Assembly: GCA_031761405.1 (NCBI GenBank)
Contig: JASEVX010000003.1
Span: forward strand, 18,562,489 to 18,626,488
Length of the DNA stretch: 64,000 nt
Direction: 5' to 3'
Source: Serripes groenlandicus
Taxonomy: Eukaryota; Mollusca; Bivalvia; Cardiida; Cardiidae
Shown: positions 48,601-60,600 of the stretch, in pieces
How the letters are laid out: each line of letters begins with the position of its first letter
How positions within the stretch are numbered: the first letter of the stretch is position 1
Made by a program: the position numbers and the translations under genes
The notes under the pieces: model-generated
The model's input: only the letters and a program-made list of their open reading frames with translations
What the model was told of the DNA's origin: nothing
Database searches by the model: none

Positions 48601-51600
48601 CAAGCTATATGTGTAGCTCCGCTTGTTCTAATGCATTGTTACTTTAAAAGAATCAATCTCATGTTAAATCTTAGAGACATTGATAAAAGAGTTTAAATAA
48701 GATATTTTGAAAAAATATCGTAAATAAAACGATAAAAAAACTATCGACCACGACGAAACTCGAACTCGCAATCTTCTGATTCGAAGTCAGACGCCTTATC
48801 CATTAGGCCACTCTGTCAAACGTGTCCCTACGTAACGCGTTGTGTTTACATGTAGTTTAACATTGTTTCTTGAACGAATTATCAGGTCAATTGGTTGTGA
48901 TAACATTATTAAACTTCAATAATATTGTAAATAACACGATACTAAAATAGTAACGACTACGACGAGACTCGGACTCGCAATCTTCTGATTCTAAGTCAGA
49001 CGCCTTATCCCTTAGGCTACGCGGCCGGCCGTCATTTTAAACGACATTTTCATGTCAGTATCAAATTATTGTTATGCTCTTGCTGTCAGCTACAACAATG
49101 AATTTGGAGTCAAGGAAGACTGTCGAGCTATCCATGCGGGTTCATCAGACACTTCACTGTCCAGCTACGTGTACTATAGTCCTAGATGTAACCTTTTAAT
49201 AACAAGCTAGATATGTAGCTCCGCTTGTTCTAATACATTGTGACTTATAGGATGTCATACTGGAGAATCAATATGACATTTAACGGCATACGTGGATCAA
49301 TTACTATGTATGTCCGGCTATGTGTACTTTAAGTCCTAGATGCAACATTGTAATAACACGCTAGATGTGTAGCTCCGCTTGTTGTAATACATTGTAACGT
49401 GAACAGAATCAATCTCATGTTTAATCTTACCTAAATAAATAAAAGAGTTTCAATAAGATATTTCGAATAAAATTGTAAATAAACGGACAATAAAATATTT
49501 ACGACCACGACGAGACTCGAACTCGCAATCTTCTGATTCGAAGTCAGACGCCTTATCCATTAGGCCACGCGGCCGGCTGTCGATGTAAACGATATTTTCA
49601 TGTCATAATCAAATTATTTTAATGTTCCTGCTATCAGCTACATCAATGAATTTGGAGTCAAGTACGTTCGAACAATGAAGACTGTCGAGCTATCCATGCA
49701 GGTTCATCAGACACTTCACTGTCCGGCTACATGTACTATAGTCCTAGATCCAACTTTTAAGAACAAGCTAGATGTGTAGATCAATTTGTTTAAAAACACT
49801 GTAACGTTAAAATAATTAATATCATGTTAAATCTTACCTACTTTGATAAAAGAGTTTCAATAAGATATTTCTAATAAAATTGTAAATAAAACGATAATAC
49901 AAAATTAACGACCACGACGAGACTCGAACTCGCAATCTTTGGATTCGAAGTCAGACGCCTTATCCATTAGGTCACGCGGCCTGATATCATTGAAATCGAA
50001 AACTTCATGTCAGTAACAAATTATTTTAAACTTTCTGCTGTAACGTTAAAATAATCAATCTCATGTTTAATTTCAAATATATTGTTAAGAGAGTTTGAAT
50101 AAAATTGTAAATAAAACGATAAAAAAAAGTACGACCACGACGAGACTCGAACTCGCAATCTTCTAATTCGAAGTCAGACGCCTTATCCATTAGGCCACGC
50201 GGCCAGCTGCCATTGTAACCGACATGTTCATGTAATTATTAATGTTCCTGTTACATCAATATGGATTTGGAGTGATTTAAACAAATGAAGACTGTCGAGC
50301 TATCCATGCAGGTCAATCAGACAACAAGCTAGATGTGTAGCTCCGCTTGTTCTCATGCATTGTGACATTAAAGGAAGACATACCGAGAAAGAATAAGACC
50401 CTTTATCGCATGACGTGGTTCAATTACTATGTTTATAATTGTTTTTGTTTACGACGTTGCAACAATATTTCAGTTATATTAAGGCGACAGTCAATTTATT
50501 AATGATCCCTGGCTAAATAAATCAGTTCTTGGCTAGGAAATGTGCCTTGCCAGAGGGCACTTCTAGATAACCATTGCCCTTGGACTAGGGATCGAACCTT
50601 GCACGCAATTATTATAAACATCTATATTGAACCTTTGTAGTTTTCATCAGTCTCTAAACGTTTTTGTAGTAACGTTGCGTGTAAATAATTTAACTCTTTC
50701 AGCGCCGAATTGTTTAAAGTAGACTCTTCCAACTTCAAAATCGGGTGTTTCCATTTCTTAATTAATGAACATTTTGGACTATTTTTGTAACTAAAAGGCA
50801 AACAATGCTGATTTGAGGAGAGACAGCTCGTTACGAGCTGACTCACCTGAATCTGCATTGTTTGCAAAAAACTCAATATTGCCTGTGGCGCTGAAAGAGT
50901 TAATGAAAAAACAATGTCTATATATAATATTTTTGAATAAAAATTGCAAAGAAAATTGTAAAAAAACTTTACGACCACGACGAGACTCGAACTCGCAATC
51001 TTCTGATTCGAAGTCAGACGCCTTATCCATTAGGCCACGCGGCCAGTCGATGTTTAAAATATCCTTTGTCTATATCAATTTATTTCAATGATCAGTTGTC
51101 ATGTAATACACGTACTTTTATACATATTGTTATTTCAACATAGAGTTAAAGCTACGTATAGTTTTCAACTCCTATCTTCTGCAAGTTTATATCTATATTC
51201 AATGTACGAAGTTGCCTTGGCTAGCGAAGATGATGCTCACCTGAGTCTTTACTGTTCGCAGATGCATTAAAACCCCAAATCGCCTGACACGGCTTATATA
51301 TATGTCTACGTTTTTATTACTTTCTATTTTCCTAAGTCAGTTATTCTGCCTTTTCTCCGTTTCCACTTTCAGGGACTGTCTATTATTCGCCGGCATGAAC
51401 AGTTTTACCAGTCTGTTATCTGGTTTTGTGATATTCTCTGTTCTGGGATTCATGGCCAATAAACAGGGAGTGGATATATCAGAGGTCGCCGAGTCAGGTA
51501 ATCAAACTGTATTGATTATTATTTGAGTCCCCGGCTATTGTGCTCGACCGCCACGCTGGTGTAGTGGTTGAGCGTCTGCCTCGATGTGGGAGGTCGCGGG

Positions 51601-54600
51601 TACGATCCGCGGCATAATCATACCAGATACTTTAACCCTTTCCCTCATACGACAATCCTGCAGCAGACAACTTTGAACTCATTTTGTTAAATAATGGAAT
51701 ATCTCTATAATTGAATGGATAACCTATGACTAAAAGTTGAAAACATTGTGACAAAAGGAGAAATTGCACGTTTTGTGCAATTTCTTCTTTTGTTACTATG
51801 TGTTCAAAAACCCGTCTGCTGCAGAGGCGTCAGAAAGCGTCTATATGAGGGAAAGGGTTAATTGGTAGTAATGGCGGCCCTCCTTGGCACCCAGGGTTGC
51901 GGGGTTAGCATTACGACTGACTGGCTGGTGTCAGGATAAATGGACTTATTAGTACTGGTAACTAACCCGGGAAACGCTGTGGTATAACTGTACAATTGTT
52001 GAAGGCGGCGTAGAACGCTTAAAAACCCTAATGGGCTCCGCGATTTCCGTACATGGTCGGTTTTTATCAACAGCATACAGGTCCTGCGATTTCCTTCTAA
52101 AGTCGGAAGAGATCTGTGTTCCGGTAGAAATGATCGGCAAACCCACAAACAATTCCGAATACGGACATAAGTGAGCCGTTGAGGGATGTTCTACATCTAA
52201 TGTATACAAGAGAAAGTTGATGCAAGGCATCAATGTCGCCGGAAAAGACTGCATTGATTTATTTATGTATTCTTGACTTTTCTTAGTCTATTCAAACATT
52301 AGGAACGTTGAAATGAAAACATTTGCTTATAAAGTTTATATTCATACCTATACATTAGGGTATCTATAAACAATTAACGAAATGTGTACACATTTATCTG
52401 GCTTAAATTTAATTTTGCTGTTGTTACTTATTTAAATAATAGTATTCATTCATATAATTTCAATGCGTGTCAATCTTATTCGAATCACAAGGTAAATATC
52501 CTGGTATTGCTTTAAAGGGAGGTAATTTGAAGAAAACACACAAAAGTCTTCAAAAGGAGAAATATATTAGCATTACCGTCTACAGTTTAAATTGTTCTAT
52601 TGTTTGTGGATTTAAAAATGTTCTTTTTTTCTTATTTCTACATGTACAACGAAACATTGCGGCTTCTCTTTGACGCTTTGCGTCAAACATTCGTCTTGTA
52701 CTTGTCTAAAATAAAATAATATCACTCGCTTTTTCATATCGAAATGCGCATGCGCGAAAATCGATGTTAAAGGTCACGAAACTACACAACAGAATAGGGT
52801 CTATATTTAGCTTAGAAACAGTTCCTACTTTAGATATTCATGGATTAACATTATTAAATGAATTCTACACAAATCAAGACATCTCTTTGAACATGAAAAC
52901 AACATTTAGTAAGTTAAAATTGCTATTAAAAGGAGAATCCGAAATTGACCTCAATGATGACACATAAGAGTCTGCATTAGGGGGTGTTGGTTCACGTCTT
53001 GAAGGGACCACTTTTGTCTTCGTAAATAAGACAAAAAACTTAAATGCGAGTGAAATAAAATAACTGCAAACATTAAAAAATCGGAATATTTATTTCATTT
53101 TAGATGTGTCATTTATTAGTGTTCGTAAACAACCACAATTGTAATATGTTCAAATCATCTAGATTTGTTTCTTTCTAATAATAAGCCGCCCTCCCATGTG
53201 ATTTCCGAAAAGCTATTAAAAATAGAAGTCGCGGGCTTTTGCCCGGCGACTAATTACCCTCGACTCATTTTGGTGCATCTGCAGCAGAAGAAATTTGAAA
53301 AACTTTGATGAGTAATTTCTCCATTTGCCATGATATTTCCAAATCTATTTTAAAAATATTCATATTTATGGTTTCGCTTAACACGATATGCGAAGTCCGT
53401 GAAACGGTTCGATAAATGTCAGTGAAAAAAATAATTCTCTATGCGAAAAAAAATATATATTACCATCCCAATAAAACCTTTAGAGATATTATATGTTTTA
53501 AAAAAGTCGCACAGCAGTCTCGAGGTCTAATCGCAATGGATCGTTAACCATGAATCTACATCCCGTGGACACGCTGTTGCGAATAAAAGTGTCATCTGCT
53601 GTTGATATGTTGTATGTGGGAAAATGGTGAAATTCAGGTGCATGGAAGCATATATATACAATTACGCTACACTTCTTAAATGTTGTCAGGGGTGACTTCG
53701 ATGCATATCTAGCGTATAAGCGCACTGTTCAATATTTCGCTGCCAAAGGCAATTAAAGGCTTTTGCAAACAATGCAGATTTCAGGAGAGACAGCTCGTAA
53801 CGAGCTGTCTCTCCTGAAATCTGCATTGTTTGCTACTTAAAAATTAAAAGTTCCTGTTGGACGTGAAATGGAGTGTTTCATTTTTCAACATGGGAGAGTC
53901 GACTTTGTGAAATTCGGCAGTGAAAGGGTTAAGGGTCTGTTGAAGTGGGCGTTTTACAAACGTTCGCCTCTGTTTTAATTGAGCTATTGCCATTTGTCCG
54001 TTTTGACATGATGCGATTCGAACCTTTGGTTCATCGACGCTTTCTGACCCTTCTGTATCAGACGACTTTTGAAAACACAATGTTTTCAACTTTGTTCAAT
54101 AATTATATTTTCATATAAAGATATTTTCGAATATTTTTTTACAGAATTATTTTAAAGTCGTCAACTGCATATTTGTTGTATGTGGGAAAGGGTATATAAA
54201 ACGGAACAGGTTTATCTATATGTACAATGTGACAACATGCAGTGTTTATGAATATTTTAAATAAGTAGTTTCATTTAAACCTTTCCCACATTCACCAGTT
54301 CTCCAGCAGATAACTATTATTGAATTTAGTTGAAAAACAATTGTTACAACAGTGGTAAAACGCTTTTTATGAGCAATTTCTTCTTTAACCCTTTCCCATA
54401 AACAATAAATCTGCAGCAGACGACTTTATTAACATATAGGCAAACACGTAGAAACTATTTATTAATGAGGATAGAATAACTGAACAAAATTTGAAAACAG
54501 TACGGCAAAAGGGGAAATTGCTCTTTTCTGCTGAAGAGGCGTCAGAAAGCGTCTTTATGAGGGAAAGGGTTAACACTGTTGTATGCAATATGTCTCTGCT

Positions 54601-57600
54601 GCAGACTAGTCAAAATGCACCTGCCTGTTTGAAAGGGTTATTGTACACCGAGCGTTGCTTTTTATTAACCATTTCCAACATACAGACGCTTCGTGACGCC
54701 TTTGCAGCAGACGACCTTTTGAAAACATTGTGGCAAAAAAAAGAAATTGCTCAAGACCAGCAATTTCTCCTTCTGCCACAATATTTTGAACTCTATATGC
54801 TTTTTCGCCAGACACCGGAAATGTGGTAGCCGCTTGTTTACGAGTAACAAGCCGGACACCGGAAATGTGGTAGCCGGTTGTTTACGAGTAACAAGCCGGA
54901 CACTCGCTTTGCGGCCATATAAGAATGATTGACTAGAGTTAATATCCGTTTTCAACAGTATTAAAGTCATATAATGGCGCCCAGTTCTCCTAACCACGAA
55001 TTCCAAGACTTGCTCGCACCATGACCCATAACAACATTCTTCCCAGGCGGCTGGGTTTCTTTCATTATAGACACTTTAGCCCACTGACTTAAAACGAACG
55101 TAGCTAGAGGCAATGCCATTACACAGATATCTATCTACTTGGTCCTACTAATATAAATATATAAAAAGTCGCGTTTGGTCCGTGTTTTGCATCATTTAAC
55201 CCTTTACCATATTTATGACAAACCGTTAGCAGACGTATTTGACTACATCCTGGTAAAAATATAGAAATGAAAATTCAATAATTCGTAAGAGTTGAAAACA
55301 TTGTAGCAAATGGATAGATTATTCCTTATTAAGAGCAATTTCTCCTATTGACGCAATGGTTGCAAAAGTGAAGTGGGGAAGTTTCTATGTACTATTTGCA
55401 TGTGATTAAATTACATTATGTATATACGCATGTAAACAAGTCCGTGTACTTTGACAAGTGTAAATAAATTATCTGTTATGTTTTGCTATGATATAGCTGG
55501 AGAACTGTTGAAAGAGGTTACAACACCGTTAACCCTCTCCCTCATATAGACGATTTCTGACGCCTCTGCAGCAGACGGCTTTTTGAAAACATAGTGACAA
55601 AAGAAGAAATTATTGCAAATTGAGCAATTTCTCCCTTTGTCACAATGTTTTCCCCTTTTAGTCATAGGTTATCGATTCAATTATACAGATTTTCTATTTG
55701 TTGACAAAATATGTTCAAAGTCGTCTTCTGCAGAATTGTCGTATGAAGGAAAGGGTTAAAGCAAACACATTCGAATGTTCAATGATATCAGATGGCTATC
55801 GAGACACATATCCAATTAACCCTTAACCTCATACAGCAGACGACTTTTTGACGTCTCTAAAGCAGACGACTTTTTGACGTCTCTAAAGCAGACGACTTTT
55901 TGACGTCTCTAAAGCAGACGACTTTTTGACGTCTCTAAAGCAGACGACTTTTGAAGACATTAGGGCTTACCATGAGCAATTTTCCCTTTGTCGCAATGTG
56001 TTCACATCTATAGTGTAATTTATAGAGATTGTTCATATTCCGTTTGCTGCATATTTATTGTAGGTGAAAAGGGTTAACTGCTTATATTTGAATTTATACT
56101 TAGGTCCCGGGCTTGCATTTATTGTCTATCCAGAAGCCGTAGCTCAGATGCCAATTGCGCCGATGTGGTCCGCCATCTTCTTTTTGATGCTGATCTTACT
56201 AGGGTTGGACAGCCAAGTACGTATATCTGTATATCTCCCCTTACAACATGTTTGTAATTATAGACAGCCAAGTACGTATTTATGTAGATCTCCCCTGACA
56301 ACATGTTTGTAATTATATAATGGCTACATCTGTATACAACCGACTACCCAATTCTCTACTGCAGTTGAATTTAACAATATAGAGGGAAAAGGATAAATGC
56401 TTTCAGAACTCTTTCATAACAATTTGGTTTATAATTGTGGGTATTATTACTCAGTATGTGTAATTTCGTATGTTACCACAATGTTTGCAGATAGCCGAAT
56501 GGATAAGGCGTCTGACTTCGAGTATTTTATAACAGAAATGAATTATTAAATATGTTTGAGCACAATACTTTTTATTTATTTTATTTTAACTTTATGCAGG
56601 AATAGAATCGCGTATTTTTATTTGACATTGTGCGTGTATGATTTGCAAACATTTCTACAGTAATCATGCATTTGTCAAAACGAATGTATTCAACAGCTAC
56701 AAAATGTCAACATTTTAAAATAACTAAACTACTTACAGAATATTCTAATAGCATTCTAATCGGTGACCTGCATCATAATATAAACGTTTCGATCTATCGC
56801 AGACGATAACTAATTATATTGATTGTTGTCGTTTGTATGCAGGTAACGTGTCGGCGTCTTTTTGTGAACAACTTATCATGCTGAGCATTTGACCCTATAA
56901 ACGACTGTATTCGTAAAAGCTCGGTAATTTTCGATTTGAAGAGTACGTATTAAGCTCTGCCAAGGCATGGCAAATAATCTAGACAAATGTATTGAAACGG
57001 CGTAACAGCAGTTGTGATTGCTCATTAGATTATCGCTGACTCGCTTATCAATTAACACAAACACGAAGCTAACAGTGCATAAAAAGATTGAAAATAAAAC
57101 CAGCGGTCACCCGAAAACGTCAATAACTCGAAGATATAGGCCTATATGGGTCCGTGTACGGTTCGAATTAGCACGAGGTATAATTGTTGTTATTATTTTT
57201 AATATAGCTTTAATAATAATAACAATAAAACTTCTATTATTATTAATGAATTCTGATGATGATGATGATGATGATGATGACTACTACTACTACTAATAAC
57301 AATAATACTAGTTATAATAATACTAATTATTATTATGAATACCATTAAAGATATTTATTTTATTTTTTTATCAACAGTTTGTCGGTGTCGAAGGTCTGGT
57401 AACATTTATGGTTGACCTGTACCCTAAAACGTTTCGACGAGGCCACAGACGGGAAATATTGATTGGTGTTATCTGTCTTGTTTCGTTTCTGATTGGTCTA
57501 TCCATGGTCTGCGAGGTAAGTACAATACCATGCATACCTAGTTTATATGTCAAGCTATTGTTTGACGACCATTTGACCATTAGTCCATTGTTTACTTAGT

Positions 57601-60600
57601 TTACCCCTTCCAAAATACACACGCTTTCCGGCGCCTCTGCAGCTGGCGACTTTGGTAAACAGTGTGGCAAAAAGTTGAAATTACTCATTTAATTATTCAT
57701 ATTTTCACTTACTGATATTATTTCAAATTATGTCATGGATTTGTTCAAAGTCCGCTGCAGATGTTTTGTATCTGGGAAAGGATTAAAGCAAAATGTTAGA
57801 TATATGAACCGTTCTACGAGAAAACCAACATTATGGACTCTGCGTAATGTATCGACCAAGATCAGCCTGTACAGTACGCGAAGGCTGATCCGGGCCGACA
57901 CATTCCGTGTCAGGGGGATAGAGGTATAGAGTAATGATTCCTGAAACAGAACATACACAGGAGGCGAAAAGTGGCTGCCGGTTTAGCCTGCGCGGCATGC
58001 TTATGTTGATCTGGGTCGATACTTTACGCAGAGTCCACAATGTTGGTTTTCTCAAAATGCCCCTAAAATGCAGCTGCGTAATGTATCGACCAGATCAGCC
58101 TGCGCTGTCCGCGCAGACTGATCCGGCCGACACATTCCGTCTTAGGGGGATAGATGTATAGAGTAGTGATTCCTGAAACAGTAAATCCACAGGAGGCGAA
58201 AAGTGGCTGTCCGGGTTAGCCTGTGCGGCATGCTTAGACTGATCCGGGTCGATACTTTACGCAGAGTCCACAATGTTGGTTTTCTCGTGGGACGGCTCAC
58301 ATGTGGGGTATTGGGAGTACATTCATTTTCCCGAATACAATATTTCTACCTTTCTATCCATATGCTTAGTTACTCACACATTGTTGCTGTTTAGTAGACA
58401 TTTATGTGAATTGCTCATTCTGTTCTAATTTAGTATATTTCACGCTTGTTTCAATAGTATACATGATTGGTGATCCAATATAAGAAACCGACCTTAATCT
58501 TGTTGTAATCCGTATAGGACCAGCTTAGCCTGCACATCCGAAACGTCTTGTCTTGCTTTGCAATGTTCGTCCATTTTTCACAAATGGTTTCAAGAAGCAT
58601 CTTACAGACAGTGTATGCATTCTATATACGTAGATCTGTATTTGAACATGTAATTATTACGCTAAGGTTGGTTTCTATCTTACTACTCACATTTGGGTTC
58701 ATTCCATTCGAGTCTGGCTCGTGGTACAATAACAGCATGTTTCCAGCCATTGGAAAATTGGACCTTTGAAAAAAGACTATTGGCGACAAATTAAATAAGC
58801 GATTGGAAGTTAACCCTTTTCTGCATGCAGACGCATTTTGATGCATCTGCAGGAGACGATTTTGAAAAGATTGTAGCAAAAGCGTAACATGCTCAGAATT
58901 TACATCTGTACAACATGCACACAGACATCGGAGACTCTGGTGAGAAAATAAGACCACCAAATCTTCCGATTCCGTTTAAATATTTAACCCTTTCCCTCAT
59001 ATAGACGCTTTCTGACGCCTCTGCAGCAGACGGCTTTTTGAAAACATAGGGACAAAAGAAGAAATTGCTCTCCTTTTGCCACAATGTTTTCTCCTTTTAG
59101 TCATAGGTTATCCATTCAATAATAGCGAATTTTCATTTGTTGACAAAATATGTTCAAAGTCGTCTGCTGCAGAACTGTCGTATGAGGGTAAGGGTTAAGA
59201 GTCTTTCAGCATCGGCGTACAGTGAAGACTCGGTGATCTGCACAATGTTTTCCACTTTTAGTCATAGGTTATCCTTTCAATTATAGAGATTTTCTATTTA
59301 TTGACAAAATATGGTCAAAGTTGTCTGCTGCAGAATTGTCGTATGAGGGAAAAAGGTGCCCTTTTCCTCATACGACAAATCTGAGCATATGACTTTGAAC
59401 ATATTTTGTAAAATGAAAAAAAATCTCTATAATTGAATGGATTACCTATGACTAAAAGTGGAAAACAGTGTAGCAATTTTGAGCAATTTCTTCTTTTGTC
59501 ACTATATTTTCGAAAATCCCTCTGCTGCAGAGGCGTCAGAAAGCGTCTATATGAGGAAAAGAGTTTAGTAACATGTTCTTCGTGCAAATGTTTTCGATAA
59601 AGTTGACTTTGAAGCTTTTTGTTTTACATACAACTTATCTGCAGCAGACGACTTTAACCCTTTCTTACATACAACATATCTGCAGCAGACGACTTTAACC
59701 CTTTCTTACATACAACATATCTGCAGCAGACGACTTTTACCCTTTCTTACATACAACATATCTGCAGCAGACGACTTTAACCCTTTCTTACATACAACAT
59801 ATCTGCAGCAGACGACTTTAACCCTTTCTTACATACAACATGTCTGCAGCAGACGACTTTAACCCTTTCTTACATACAACATATCTGCAGCAGACGACTT
59901 TAACCTTTTTTTACATACAACATATCTGCAGCAGACGACTTTAACCTTTTTTTACATACAACATATCTGCAGCAGACGACTTTAACCTTTTTTTACATAC
60001 AACATATCTGCAGCAGACGACTTTGAAAACATTTAGTTAATCATATGGGTACTCTCTATGAAAGAAAGAACAATGAGTGAATAAAGTTAAAAACATTTTG
60101 GGAAAGGAGAAATTGCTCATTATGAGCGAAGAACTAGACCAGACTGCGCAGCTGTAAAGTATGGTCTTTACTGATAGCTATCAATTCATTCAGCACTATA
60201 CACGAATGCTCATGAATACTGGATATCTGCTTTCCCTCATATAGACGCTTTCTGACGCCTCTGCAGCAGACGGCTTTTTGAAAACATAGTGACAAAAGAA
60301 GAAATTGCACAAAATGTGCAATATTTCCTTTTGACACAATGTTTTCCACCTTTTGTCATAGGTTATCCATTCAATTATAGAGATTTTCTATGTTTTGACA
60401 AAATACATTCAAAGTCGTCTGCTGCATAATTGTCGTATGAGGGAAAGGGTTAATATCATTCTTATTCTAGTTCTAAATTCAGGAGAGTAACATCATTTCT
60501 GATTGGCTAAACCATGATAGAATATTCCTAAAATTTAGAATTCGAATTATTTGTGTTCGTTCGGCAACGTTACAACGTTAGAATAAGGTATATCTGAAAA

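Larger units (their letters stand above)
48160..50400 (-). repeat. tRNA-bearing tandem repeat, 1.16-kb higher-order unit
   Basis: tRNA 5' ends lie at 48410, 48817, 49026 and then 49574, 49981, 50204: spacings of 407 and 209 are followed by 407 and 223, and 1 to 4 and 2 to 5 are both 1,164 bp. Flanks share CATCAATGAATTTGGAGTCA and a hairpin with arms AACAAGC and GCTTGTT (near 48165, 48600, 49202, 49354, 49762, 50331). Confidence 0.85.

Noticed and set aside
59625..60025. CRISPR-like repeats
   Set aside because: Head-to-tail copies of a MITE tip without spacers.
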